This document shows, one piece after another, positions 24,447 to 32,749 of a DNA stretch of 32,749 nucleotides. Both the position numbers and the translations under genes were made by a program. The first letter of the stretch is position 1. Each line of letters opens with the position of its first letter. Source of the DNA: Planctomycetota bacterium (GTDB lineage Bacteria; Planctomycetota; UBA8742; UBA2392); contig JADZFR010000055.1 of the NCBI GenBank assembly GCA_020849795.1, positions 1 through 32,749 on the forward strand. The letters run 5' to 3'. The notes beneath the pieces were generated by a model that made no database searches, was not told where the DNA came from, and worked only from the letters and a program-made list of their open reading frames with translations.

Positions 24447-24839
24447 ATGAGCGATGATTTCATCAGGACCGAAAGCAAACTGACCACCGAGCAGGCTGTC
24501 GCCAAAGTGCAGGAAGCTGCCAAGGCCAGTGGCTTTGGGGTATTGGGCGTGCTGAACCTGCGGCAGATCATGGCCAACAAGGGCGTGCAGTATGGCGAAG
24601 ACGCCACCGTGGTAGAAATCTGCGAGCCGAACTATGCAAAGCAGTTCCTGACCATCGACCAGCGTGTCGCGCCCTGCCTGCCGTGCCGGATCGCGGTGAC
24701 CAGCGCCGCCGGCAAGACGGTCGTGCAGACCGTGCGCCCAAGCTCGATGATGCGCATGTTCGCGAACAAGGCGCTCGACACCCCCGCAAGCCAAACCGAC
24801 GCAGTCATCGAAAAGATCATCGCTGCCGCAAAGTCGTGA
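24447..24839 (+). CDS. DUF302 family protein
   Basis: The 130-residue protein starts at ATG 24447 after AGGAG. Residues about 15-125 have the DUF302 pattern: TEQAVAKVQEAAKASGFGVL, VVEICEPNYAKQFLTID, then APCLPCRIAVTSAAGKT. The conserved CNP-like ICEP and LPCRI blocks are clear. Function of the family is not settled; it is a small soluble alpha/beta domain. It lies 16 bases after the aminopeptidase stop, so it is the last gene of this plus-strand group. Its stop is 3 bases from that of the convergent toroid-protein gene. Confidence 0.88.
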   Translation: MSDDFIRTESKLTTEQAVAKVQEAAKASGFGVLGVLNLRQIMANKGVQYGEDATVVEICEPNYAKQFLTIDQRVAPCLPCRIAVTSAAGKTVVQTVRPSSMMRMFANKALDTPASQTDAVIEKIIAAAKS

Positions 24840-24842
24840 GGG

Positions 24843-26582
24843 TTACTTGCCGGTGATGACGCGGCGCCTGGTTGGCGTGGTCGCGCGGCCCAGAAAAAGC
24901 AGCGCGAAGCAGGTGTCCTCGATCTTGCCCCAGCCGCCCTTGTCGTTCTGGCGCAGCAGCAGGCTCAACGCGCCCTCGGTGTACCATTCGTGTTCGCCGA
25001 TGAACTCGGTCGGCGCGAACGCCCCCACGCGCTCCAGCGCATACAAGTAATAGAAGAACTCGCCGGCGGCGTGGCCGGGGTTCTCGGACACCGAGTAGTT
25101 GTGCTCAAGCCATGCCATGCCGCAATCGGCGTTCTTCTGCACGCTGACCTGCCACGGTTTGGCCTGCGATGCTGTATGCTCTTTCTTCTGGCGCTCGCTG
25201 GGCCATGACTCATAGATGTCGAGCAATAGCAGCAGCGAGCATGTTCCCGCGCCCGTCATGGATCCGTAGGCGCCGCCGGCGCCGCCCGCCGCCCCCTTGT
25301 AGGCGAACCCGCGAGCCTGGTCCGGGTAGCGTTCACGGTCCCAGGCGCCTCGCTTGGTGCGGCCTTTCACGCGCCACACCTCGGGCCCTTCCTTCTGCTG
25401 AAAGTCGACCAGCCCGTTGCCCATGTCGCGCACGATGCCGACCGGGATTTCCACTTCACACCGCGCCGCAGCCGCAAGCGCAAGCGCGGCGAACTGCGTG
25501 TTCGACAGGTCCGGCGGCTGTCCCGCGCCGATGGTTTCGCCGTAGCTGAACAACCCGGGCGCGTCGCTGGCCTGCCCTCGCGCGATGTAGTCGATGGCAT
25601 CTTTCATGGCGGCTTTGTCGGCCTCAGAAAGCACGCGCTTGATCGCGCCCGGGCGCTGTCCCTGGGCGACCTGGCGGCGCTCTTCATCGGTGATGTACTT
25701 GGCCTCGAGTGCAAGCACCATCGAGGCGGCGTGGTAGATCTGGATGTAGCGCAGCACGCTGCCCTCTTTGATCATGCGCGAAAGCGCCAGCGCCGTGAAC
25801 TTGTTGTTGGCGCCGCGGCCACTCTGCAGGTAGGTGTATGCGGCAAGCGCTGCGTAATCGCCGCGCCGGTAGTCATCATCGCGCGCGTCCATCGCCTCAA
25901 GACCCTTGTCGATGGCGGTTTCGACGGCCTTGTCCATCGCTGCCCGGTCTGTGAATGACTTCACGCCCTCCAGCGCATACTCGAATTCCACACTCACGTT
26001 GCCGCGCGCGCTCTTGCCCTTCCAGCTGCCCTTGAAGCCGTGCAGCCATCCCTTGGCAGCGTCAAACACCGCCTCTATCTCGATGGTCAGCGGCCCGCAG
26101 CGCCGGTTGGTAGCGGTATTCTCGCCGTCGGCGTCGTCGCCGGCGGCCTTGATCCGGATGGTCGTGAGGTCGCCCGCGGTCGCGCCGACGGAGTACTCGG
26201 CTGTCACGATGTCGGGTACGCTCTGTAGTGCAGACGGAGTCGTCGTCTGGTCAAACGTGGCGTTCCAGGACTTGGAATTGGAGACGGCTTTGCCGCTCAC
26301 GACGCTGGCCAGACGCAGCGCGAATTCGCCTTCACTGAACGGCCAGACCGGTGCCATGGCCCACGTGCCGGTTTCGGTGAGGTGACTGCGAAGTACATAT
26401 TGCTCGGTGTTGAAGCGGGTACCCGAGATCGGGGCTGGCGCAACTGACTTGCGCACGTACAGCAAAGCCGTGAGCTCAGGGCATGCCCAAGCCAGTGTCT
26501 GTTTGTCGTCGGCGACTGTCGGCGACTGAAACGAAACGCTGAACAGGCACAGCATTGCCGTGGCAAGCATGCGTCTGCGCAT
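24843..26582 (-). CDS. Secreted alpha/alpha-toroid (prenyltransferase/squalene cyclase-like repeat) protein
   Basis: ATG at 26582 is preceded by GGAGGAG. The signal peptide (MRRRMLATAMLCLFSVSFQS, likely cleavage after TVA) is followed by a beta-rich part to about residue 210 and then a helical repeat region to 579: AALAAYTYLQSGRG, SNTQFAALALAAAARCEVEI, YGSMTGAGTCSLLLLLDIYE, EFFYYLYALERVGAF, WYTEGALSLLLRQNDKGGWG, DTCFALLFLGRATTP. The last blocks are typical of terpenoid cyclase/prenyltransferase-like toroids. The acidic DxDD motif of cyclases is not seen, so it is probably not a terpene enzyme; such proteins are common and uncharacterised in Planctomycetota. Function unknown. Confidence 0.82.
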   Translation of the reverse strand: MRRRMLATAMLCLFSVSFQSPTVADDKQTLAWACPELTALLYVRKSVAPAPISGTRFNTEQYVLRSHLTETGTWAMAPVWPFSEGEFALRLASVVSGKAVSNSKSWNATFDQTTTPSALQSVPDIVTAEYSVGATAGDLTTIRIKAAGDDADGENTATNRRCGPLTIEIEAVFDAAKGWLHGFKGSWKGKSARGNVSVEFEYALEGVKSFTDRAAMDKAVETAIDKGLEAMDARDDDYRRGDYAALAAYTYLQSGRGANNKFTALALSRMIKEGSVLRYIQIYHAASMVLALEAKYITDEERRQVAQGQRPGAIKRVLSEADKAAMKDAIDYIARGQASDAPGLFSYGETIGAGQPPDLSNTQFAALALAAAARCEVEIPVGIVRDMGNGLVDFQQKEGPEVWRVKGRTKRGAWDRERYPDQARGFAYKGAAGGAGGAYGSMTGAGTCSLLLLLDIYESWPSERQKKEHTASQAKPWQVSVQKNADCGMAWLEHNYSVSENPGHAAGEFFYYLYALERVGAFAPTEFIGEHEWYTEGALSLLLRQNDKGGWGKIEDTCFALLFLGRATTPTRRRVITGK

Positions 26583-26725
26583 GGGGACTCCTCCGCGGCC
26601 AATTATAGTCCGGGCCGCGTGATAGCGAGCATGAACCACGGGGCCTTGGGCCGAACCGCACAGGGCGATCGGGCCGCGCAAAAGCCGCAAACGGCGCGGA
26701 CCGTGAATTGTGATACCCGGCGCAC

Positions 26726-26740
26726 CCCCGAAACTCGGGG
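26726..26740. other. Short hairpin upstream of the SulP gene
   Basis: A 6-bp stem CCCCGA/TCGGGG with a 3-base loop, followed by TTT on the plus strand, lies in the 279-bp gap between the toroid and SulP genes. A second small stem (GTGCG/CGCAC) is at 26815-26827. Either could shape the SulP leader; neither matches a known riboswitch. Confidence 0.3.
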
Positions 26741-26861
26741 TTTGATTCAGGTGGGGCCGAGCGTTAGCATCCGCATATGCCGCGTGTCTGCGCGGCTCGC
26801 GTTGCCGGACTGACGTGCGTTACGCACAGCGACAGCGTTACGAGGTTGGGCACTCCCGGGT

Positions 26862-28622
26862 ATGTCACCTGATAAGCTCAAGTCCGGGCGCTACGGGCCC
26901 GAGGCGTCAGCCAATCCCAAACCGTTTCCACTGGCCGTGGGGCTGCGCGGCGTGCTGCGCGAAGGCTACACGTTCAAGAAACTGCGTGCAGACGTCACCG
27001 CCGGCGTCATTGTCGGCGTGGTTGCCCTTCCGCTCAGCATGGCGCTGGCGATTGCGTCGGGCGTGCCGCCGCAGCACGGCTTATACACCGCGATCATCGC
27101 CGGCGGCTTGATCGCCGTGGCCGGCGGCTCGCGCCTGAACGTCAGCGGCCCGACGGCTGCCTTCGTGGTGCTGCTGGCGCCGGTTGCGGCCAAGTATGGC
27201 GTGGGCGGTTTGGCGGTGGCGTCGCTAATGGCCGGCGGTTTTCTGGTGATCATGGGGCTGGCGCGGCTGGGGCGACTGATCCAGTTTGTGCCGCACCCGG
27301 TGACGACCGGCTTCACTGCGGGCATTGCCGTGGTGATTGCCACCCTGCAGATCAAGGACTTCTTCGGCCTGCCCGTGGTTTCGACAGGCGATCACTACTG
27401 GGAGCGCGTGTCGGACATTGCCCGGGCATTCCCGGGTCTGAGTTACGCAGACATGGGCATTGCCGCGCTCACGCTGCTGGTGCTGATCCTGTGGCCGAAG
27501 ATTACGCGGCGGGTGCCGGGACCGCTGGTAGCGATTTCGCTGGGTGCGCTTGCGGCCTACGCGCTGGCCGAGTTCACGGGCGTTTCCGTGGCGACGATTG
27601 CCTCGCGCTTCAGCTATGTAAAAGACGGCGTCACCCATGCCGGCATCCCGCAGGTGCCACCGCTGCCGGGGCTGCCATGGAACCTGCCGGGCGCAGACGG
27701 CACCCCGATCGGCATCAGCTGGGACCTCGTCCGTGAACTGGCCGGCCCGGCGATGGCCATCGCTGCACTGGGCGCTATCGAAAGCCTGTTGTCGGCGGTG
27801 GTCTCGGACGGCATGGCCGGCACGCGCCATGACCCGGACTCTGAGCTTGTGGGCCAGGGGCTGGGCAACCTTGCGGCGCCGTTCTTTGGCGGGTTTGCAG
27901 CAACGGGCGCCATCGCGCGCACAGCCACCAGCGTACGCAACGGCGGCCGCAGCCCGGTCGCTTCGGTTACGCACGCGCTGTTCGTGCTGGCGGCGGTAAT
28001 GGCGCTGGCGCCGGTGCTTGGTTTTCTGCCAATGGCCAGCATGGCGGCGCTGCTGTTGATCGTGGCCTGGAACATGAGCGACGCCCGCCACTTCCTGCAC
28101 ATGCTGAAGGTGGCGCCGCGCAGCGACGTGATGGTGATGCTGGCATGCTTCGGCCTGACGGTGGCGTTTGACATGGTGATTGCCGTCGGCGTGGGCATCG
28201 TGCTGGCAGCATTGCTGTTCATGCGCCGCATGGCCGAGATTTCGGGTTCGCGCGTGATCAGCAACGGCGCCAACGCCGAGCGCAAAGACCTGCCCGAGGG
28301 CGTGACGATGTATGAAATCGCGGGGCCGATGTTCTTTGGCGCCGCGGACAAGGCCATCGGCGCAATCGCCACTTCGGGCACAGCCAGGTGCCTGATCATC
28401 GACATGCACGCCGTGCCGGCCATGGATGCCACGGGCCTTGTCGCGTTCGAGAGCCTGCTGCGAAAGCTCAAGGATACCGGCACGCAGGTCCAGATCGTGG
28501 CCCTGCAACCCCAGCCCAGGCGCGTGCTGGGGAAAGCCGGCATCGGCGAAGGCTCCGCGGGAATCACTTTTCACTCAGGCATTGACGGGGCCATCGACGC
28601 CGCGCGGCGCGCGACGACCTAG
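26862..28622 (+). CDS. dauA: SulP family anion transporter, DauA-like
   Basis: The 586-residue inner-membrane protein matches E. coli DauA (YchM) closely by eye over the whole length: DVTAGVIVGVVALPLSMALA (44-63), GVPPQHGLYTAIIAGG, GGSRLNVSGPTAAFVVLLAP, ALGAIESLLSAVVSDGMAGT, SELVGQGLGNLAAPFFGG, LPMASMAALLLIVAWNMSDA. A C-terminal STAS domain (about 480-580) has IIDMHAVPAMDATGLVAF. DauA carries C4-dicarboxylates such as succinate at acidic pH; other SulP proteins carry sulfate or bicarbonate, so substrate here is inferred. ATG at 26862 has only a weak ribosome site. It stands alone and ends 17 bases from the convergent methyltransferase gene. Confidence 0.93.
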   Translation: MSPDKLKSGRYGPEASANPKPFPLAVGLRGVLREGYTFKKLRADVTAGVIVGVVALPLSMALAIASGVPPQHGLYTAIIAGGLIAVAGGSRLNVSGPTAAFVVLLAPVAAKYGVGGLAVASLMAGGFLVIMGLARLGRLIQFVPHPVTTGFTAGIAVVIATLQIKDFFGLPVVSTGDHYWERVSDIARAFPGLSYADMGIAALTLLVLILWPKITRRVPGPLVAISLGALAAYALAEFTGVSVATIASRFSYVKDGVTHAGIPQVPPLPGLPWNLPGADGTPIGISWDLVRELAGPAMAIAALGAIESLLSAVVSDGMAGTRHDPDSELVGQGLGNLAAPFFGGFAATGAIARTATSVRNGGRSPVASVTHALFVLAAVMALAPVLGFLPMASMAALLLIVAWNMSDARHFLHMLKVAPRSDVMVMLACFGLTVAFDMVIAVGVGIVLAALLFMRRMAEISGSRVISNGANAERKDLPEGVTMYEIAGPMFFGAADKAIGAIATSGTARCLIIDMHAVPAMDATGLVAFESLLRKLKDTGTQVQIVALQPQPRRVLGKAGIGEGSAGITFHSGIDGAIDAARRATT

Positions 28623-28639
28623 CCCCGTCATGGATTGCC

Positions 28640-29407
28640 TCAGGCGCGGTCCGGCTGAAAGACCAGCAATCGGGCGCCACTGGGTGCGGCGTTCCATTTG
28701 CCGGCTTTCTCGGGGTCGGCGCACGCCATCAGGCGCATGCCGGGCACCTGCTTGAGCGCGTCCAGCACCTCGCCGGGCCAAACGCGCAGCTCGTAGTCTT
28801 CGACGATGCGCTGCGGCCAGTCTCCGCCGCGCACATCAACGCTGCGCCGGATGTGCTGTACGCCCGGCTTGTCTTCAACCAGTTCGTAGTGAATGCGCGC
28901 CTTGCCGCCCGGCACGTTGCGCCACCGCGAACGCCACAGCGTCGCGGGCAGGCGCGGCGGCACAGGCGTTTCGAAGTTCAGCAGCAGGATCACGGCACCG
29001 CGCGGCGTCAGCATGCCGCCCAGCGTGCGCACCCAGTGTCCGAGTTTGTCTACGTCGGGCACGATCGACGTGACGCCGCTGGCCTCAAGCACGACATCAA
29101 AGCGCGCGTCAATCGGCGGCGCGTACATGTCGCCAAGCGTGACCAGCGCGCCGGTGTTGGCGCGCGAGTACTCAACCATCTCGGGACAATTGTCGTTGCC
29201 GGCCAGCATGCTGGCGTCCGCCGCAAATGGCGCCAGCCAGTTGCCCGGGCCGCACGCCGGGTCAAGGATGGACCAGCGCGGTTCACCGACAAAGCGGGTG
29301 ATCAATCCGCGCACAGCCGCAATGTCCTCGGCGTCGGGGGCCTTAAGTGTGTCGTAGAGAGCAGGGAAGCGATACAGGTTGAGGGATGTCTCGATCGGGG
29401 CTTCCAC
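28640..29407 (-). CDS. Class I SAM-dependent methyltransferase
   Basis: The protein has the SAM-binding motif WSILDPACGPGNWLAP (45-60), an acidic residue after the second strand (AGNDNCPEMV) and RFDVVLEASGVTSIVPDVD as motif II region, then RTLGGMLTPRGAVILLLNFE. I place the start at GTG 29407 (255 residues), because sequence upstream in the open frame has no methyltransferase character; no clear ribosome site supports it, so the start is uncertain. The N-terminal NLYRFPALYDTLKAPDAEDI resembles small-molecule methyltransferases. Substrate unknown. The next gene upstream on the strand is 223 bases away. Confidence 0.8.
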   Translation of the reverse strand: MEAPIETSLNLYRFPALYDTLKAPDAEDIAAVRGLITRFVGEPRWSILDPACGPGNWLAPFAADASMLAGNDNCPEMVEYSRANTGALVTLGDMYAPPIDARFDVVLEASGVTSIVPDVDKLGHWVRTLGGMLTPRGAVILLLNFETPVPPRLPATLWRSRWRNVPGGKARIHYELVEDKPGVQHIRRSVDVRGGDWPQRIVEDYELRVWPGEVLDALKQVPGMRLMACADPEKAGKWNAAPSGARLLVFQPDRA

Positions 29408-29630
29408 AGAACCCGTCGAGGTGCCGGACGCAAGCGTCTCGGCTCCAGGCTGCGCAGACACGCAGTGTCTCCACAATGGGAAACCGCCGGATATCTGCAC
29501 ACGCAGACCTGCCGGCGGTCGAGTCAACGAAACAATTAACGCAACCCTGCATGGAAACTGCAAGCGCACCCGCACAGATGTTTACAACCGGCCCTGCCTC
29601 GTAAACCAGAGTGTGACATCAGGCAAACTA

Positions 29631-30329
<699 letters not shown>

Positions 30330-30385
30330 GGCAGTTTCCTTTCAGGTGTCGGCTGATCCTGGTTTGCGGGCGAGCGCCGCGCACC

Positions 30386-30414
30386 AAGAAAAACCGGGCC
30401 CGTTGGGCCCGGTT
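30386..30414 (-). terminator. Rho-independent terminator after the 30431-31060 gene
   Basis: A perfect 10-bp stem AACCGGGCCC/GGGCCCGGTT (30392-30401, 30405-30414) with a 3-base loop is followed on the minus strand by TTTCTTGG. It lies 17 bases after the gene stop. Confidence 0.85.
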
Positions 30415-30430
30415 CGTGGCAGGTCGGTGG

Positions 30431-31060
30431 CTAAAACGGTGGCGCGTCGTCGCCGTAGTATCCGTTGTCTTTGCGAAGTTCGTCGCCCTTGCGGTTGTGG
30501 TCAATGTCGTACTGAAGCAGCGCGCGCTCCAGCGACGCATCCAGGTGACGGCCAAGCTCTTTGCCCTGGTCCGCGCGCAGCAAGGCGCTGGCGTGCGGCT
30601 GGTCAACGAAGTCGCGGGCCATCTCCAGCAGCACCGAAATCTGCTTGGGCTCCCAGTGGTTGCGGCGGCAGTGCTCAATCACCTTGATGTCGAAGCGGTC
30701 GAAAATGCGGCGCAGCGATGCGTCGTCGCGGGCCGGTTGGCCCGGGGGCGCAAAGCCCATCGACTGCGGCGCATGCTGGGGCGCCTGTTCGGCCTGGCCC
30801 ATGCGTTGCAGGTGGCGCGCAACTTCCACGCGGCGCATTTCGCGGCGGTGGTTCACCATAAACAGGCACATGAAGAAGACCGAGATCCCGATCGGCACCA
30901 TCACCAGGTGATTGCCGCCGCTCCTGGCAAACACCGCCAACGCAATCACGGCAATAACGACGGCTACAATCCAGACCCAGCCGCTGCCCGAAGACGGCAA
31001 GCCGCTCTGGTTGCCCGGAGCTTCCTGCCAGGTACGTTCACGATCCCAAGGGTGCATCAT
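30431..31060 (-). CDS. Uncharacterised protein with two membrane segments
   Basis: I do not recognise this 209-residue protein. Two hydrophobic segments (about 28-45 WVWIVAVVIAVIALAVFA and 51-69 HLVMVPIGISVFFMCLFMV) form a hairpin near the N-terminus. The C-terminal two thirds are charged and helical (RREMRRVEVARHLQRMGQAE; a Pro/Gln-rich stretch; then SLRRIFDRFDIKVIEHCRRN and EPKQISVLLEMARDFVDQPH), probably cytosolic. The start is one of two adjacent ATGs (31060, 31057) after AGGGGAACC. An extended -10 promoter candidate lies about 42 bases upstream, and a strong terminator follows, so it is a single-gene unit. Confidence 0.75.
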   Translation of the reverse strand: MMHPWDRERTWQEAPGNQSGLPSSGSGWVWIVAVVIAVIALAVFARSGGNHLVMVPIGISVFFMCLFMVNHRREMRRVEVARHLQRMGQAEQAPQHAPQSMGFAPPGQPARDDASLRRIFDRFDIKVIEHCRRNHWEPKQISVLLEMARDFVDQPHASALLRADQGKELGRHLDASLERALLQYDIDHNRKGDELRKDNGYYGDDAPPF

Positions 31061-31101
31061 GATGGTTCCCCTAAAATGCCCGGGAGGTTGCCCCCGCAGT
31101 A

Positions 31102-31110
31102 ACTATAACA
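31102..31110 (-). promoter_or_regulatory. Extended -10 promoter candidate for the 30431-31060 gene
   Basis: On the minus strand TGTTATAGT combines an upstream TG with TATAGT (31107-31102). No good -35 is seen. The expected start near 31095 leaves a leader of about 35 bases. Confidence 0.4.
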
Positions 31111-31145
31111 CGCGGCTGTGCTGATTGCGTTCTGAAAACAAAGGC

Positions 31146-31640
31146 TTAGCGAACGGCCCTCCAGCGCCCTTTGACTTCACCGTGGGCCAGGGCCTCGCGC
31201 CATGCAACGCGCCGCAAGTGCCAGTCCCGGATGCGCCACCCGGCGGCCAGTTGTGCACAAAGCGAGATCCCCAGAGGAATTGCGCCCGCCACGATTTCTC
31301 CGGTATCGTCGGACCCGGCCAACGTTGTTGCGAGCAGCAGGAACGGCACCGCGACCATGAGCAGAATCACGGCACTGGCCGGGCCGGCAAGCGGCGGCGG
31401 CCCGCTGGCCGCAACCAATCGCGGGTTTTCAAGAGAACGGACAAGCTCAGCTCGCTGGTGCAGGTGGTGCCGGAAGGCACGGATCATGCTCCAGCCGACG
31501 ATCACCACGCACATCCCGAAGAACGTCAGCAGGCCTGCGGCAAAACCGGATCCGCCAAACGCCGAAACCAGAATGCCGGCGGCCGGGGGGCCGAGTAACA
31601 GCCCCGCGAAGGCAATCCCTGGAAGGTGTTTTCGACCCAT
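31146..31640 (-). CDS. Uncharacterised membrane protein with four predicted segments
   Basis: The 164-residue protein has hydrophobic stretches at about 7-30, 33-53, 87-107 and 113-133, with a charged loop between the second and third (RAFRHHLHQRAELVRSLENP) and a basic C-terminus. No family is recognised. ATG at 31640 is preceded by GAGG 9 bases upstream, and an extended -10 (TGCTATACT) lies just before it, so the transcript would have a very short leader. The next gene on the strand starts 86 bases after its stop and has its own promoter candidate. Confidence 0.7.
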   Translation of the reverse strand: MGRKHLPGIAFAGLLLGPPAAGILVSAFGGSGFAAGLLTFFGMCVVIVGWSMIRAFRHHLHQRAELVRSLENPRLVAASGPPPLAGPASAVILLMVAVPFLLLATTLAGSDDTGEIVAGAIPLGISLCAQLAAGWRIRDWHLRRVAWREALAHGEVKGRWRAVR

Positions 31641-31658
31641 CGCCCGACCTCGCAGGCA

Positions 31659-31667
31659 AGTATAGCA
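31659..31667 (-). promoter_or_regulatory. Extended -10 promoter candidate for the 31146-31640 gene
   Basis: TGCTATACT on the minus strand (TG at 31667-31666, TATACT at 31664-31659) is a good extended -10. The start would be near 31652, about 12 bases before the ATG. Confidence 0.45.
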
Positions 31668-31748
31668 CGCGGGGCGACAAACCGCCCACTGCCCCTGTAA
31701 CGGCCATGACAGCCCGAGGACCGGCAGAAAGGGCAGGAGTTTGCGTGT

Positions 31749-32534
31749 TCAGCCTACAAGCTGGCCCGCGCGGCGTACCGCATTCTGGAACAGCTCAAAG
31801 CCATCACCCCACTGGCGTTTGGGCATGCGCTTCCATTCCGGGTGATGGAAGTGCCGGATGTTGCGCTCGGGGTGCGGCATCAGGCCCAGCACCTGGCCGC
31901 TCTTGCTGCAGATGCCGGCAATGGCGCGGCTTGAACCGTTGGGGTTGGCTGGAAACTGCTGTGTGGGCCGGCCGTCGGCGTCGACGTACTGGAACACGAC
32001 CTGCTGGTCCTGCTCAAGCTCGTCCAGCAAAGCGTCGGGCGCGATAAACTGGCCCTCGGCGTGTGCCACGGGATAACTGACAACTTTGCGGCCGCTGACG
32101 AAAGGCGTTTTCTCGCTGACGATCCGCAGGTCGACCCAGCGGTCTTCGTAACGGCCGCTCATGTTCCAGCTAAGGGTTGCGCGCGGCGGGTCATCAAACA
32201 CGTCGCGCCCTGTGAGCAGCCCGGCTTTCAATAGAACCTGGAAGCCGTTGCAGATGCCGAGCATCAGCTTGCCGTCTTCGATGAACTTTTCGATTTCCGG
32301 TTTCAACCGCGAACGCAACTGGTTGGCAAACACCACGCCGCTGCCCAGGTCGTCGCCGTAGCTGAACCCGCCGGGAATTGCCAGCAGGTGATAGTCGCGC
32401 AGGCGCGCGGGCTCACGCAGCAGCTCGTTCACGTGCAGGATGTCGGCTGTGGCGCCGGCTTGGCGCAGGGTCCAGGCAGTTTCGCGTTCACAGTTGGTGC
32501 CGGCGGCACGCAGCACAAGGGCAGTCGGTTGCAT
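31749..32534 (-). CDS. purQ: Phosphoribosylformylglycinamidine synthase subunit PurQ (glutaminase)
   Basis: PurQ releases ammonia from glutamine for the fourth step of purine synthesis, working with PurL and often PurS. The 261-residue protein has the class I glutamine amidotransferase triad: nucleophile Cys95 in LGICNGFQ, and His221 and Glu223 in MPHPER. Other family blocks are RAAGTNCERETA, IPGGFSYGDDLGSG and ATLSWNMSGRYEDRWV. It is longer than the about 230 residues of the Bacillus protein, as in several other phyla. ATG at 32534 has no strong ribosome site. purL is not in the window. Confidence 0.96.
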   Translation of the reverse strand: MQPTALVLRAAGTNCERETAWTLRQAGATADILHVNELLREPARLRDYHLLAIPGGFSYGDDLGSGVVFANQLRSRLKPEIEKFIEDGKLMLGICNGFQVLLKAGLLTGRDVFDDPPRATLSWNMSGRYEDRWVDLRIVSEKTPFVSGRKVVSYPVAHAEGQFIAPDALLDELEQDQQVVFQYVDADGRPTQQFPANPNGSSRAIAGICSKSGQVLGLMPHPERNIRHFHHPEWKRMPKRQWGDGFELFQNAVRRAGQLVG

Positions 32535-32587
32535 GGCACCGATTCAACCGCGATCCCTCATGCAACGCAAGCTGTGGAAGAAGTAGT

Positions 32588-32610
32588 GGCATCGGCAGGA
32601 TGCCGATGCC
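32588..32610. terminator. Strong hairpin between purQ and the right-edge gene
   Basis: A perfect 10-bp stem GGCATCGGCA/TGCCGATGCC with a GGA loop. It lacks a T tract on either side. A second stem GCCCCG/CGGGGC (32627-32632, 32639-32644) is adjacent. Together they probably end the edge gene's transcript before purQ; type is not certain. Confidence 0.45.
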
Positions 32611-32667
32611 GCTCAAATTGCCACCGGCCCCGTGCTTGCGGGGCTGGGGGCTTGCTGCGGCTTTGGC

Positions 32668-32749
32668 TTATCTTCCGGCCTTGGGCGCAGAGACCCCCGG
32701 GCTCTGCGGCATGGCGTCGATGGCCTTGAGTTGCTCTTCCAGGTTGCGC
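32668..32749 (-). CDS. C-terminal end of an unidentified gene (runs off right edge)
   Basis: A minus-strand frame is open from the right edge to TAA at 32668-32670 and gives 26 residues: RNLEEQLKAIDAMPQSPGVS then APKAGR. A helix followed by a Pro/Gly-rich tail is plausible for a protein end. Two hairpins follow it. Too short to identify. Confidence 0.4.
   Translation of the reverse strand, partial: RNLEEQLKAIDAMPQSPGVSAPKAGR

Noticed and set aside
27225..28574. 449-codon minus-strand open frame opposite the SulP gene
   Set aside because: Antisense shadow with no family features; the plus-strand gene is clear.

Overview
The window is a GC-rich, gene-dense chromosomal segment from a Gram-negative bacterium with an outer membrane. 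Four genes of lipid A and envelope assembly are present: lpxC, fabZ, lpxD and a Skp/OmpH-like chaperone. A small lipoprotein-like cytochrome with a CxxCH motif, several proteins with carboxypeptidase-regulatory-like repeats, a large secreted toroid protein and an ECF sigma/anti-sigma pair suggest Planctomycetota or a relative in the PVC group. That assignment is an inference from gene style and is not proven.

Layout, left to right. (1) 1-3000, minus strand: a secreted protein cut by the left edge, then the operon lpxC > fabZ > Gfo/Idh/MocA oxidoreductase, which ends at a hairpin terminator. (2) 3150-6105, plus strand: an unrecognised 145-residue ORF, a membrane-anchored beta-domain protein broken by a frameshift at a run of eight C, and a beta-carbonic anhydrase. 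(3) 6102-8324, minus strand: skp-like > lpxD, the other half of the lipid A cluster. (4) tRNA-Gln(CTG) and mogA on the plus strand, ended by a bidirectional terminator. (5) 9440-12094, minus strand: an FtsB/DivIC-like division protein, then ECF sigma > anti-sigma > Spy/CpxP-like secreted protein. (6) lysC (plus), an AsmA-like protein (minus) and lon (plus). (7) A decayed transposase end, then a divergent QueD-like protein (plus), facing aroF-type DAHP synthase and a small ferredoxin-fold protein (minus). (8) 20230-24839, plus strand: DinB-like protein, a second anchored beta-repeat protein with a PDZ-like tail, a cytochrome lipoprotein, a DppA-like aminopeptidase and a DUF302 protein. (9) 24843-26582, minus strand: a secreted alpha/alpha-toroid protein; then a DauA-like SulP transporter (plus). 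(10) 28640-32534, minus strand: methyltransferase, AIM24 protein, two small membrane proteins and purQ, with the end of one more gene at the right edge.

Most of the window is ordinary housekeeping: lipid A synthesis, aspartate and shikimate pathways, purines, molybdopterin, proteolysis and division. The least ordinary part is the plus-strand block at 3150-5258. A T10 run lies inside the spacer of a good sigma70-like promoter, and a C8 run breaks the anchored protein downstream. These are the two longest homopolymers I noticed, and together they suggest possible phase variation, although a sequencing error in the C run is a real alternative. Other points of interest are an oxidoreductase where lpxA might be expected, a Skp-like protein with an added Ig-like domain, a QueD-like protein whose catalytic Cys position is His, and a sigma/anti-sigma/sensor-like trio with a possible autoregulated promoter.
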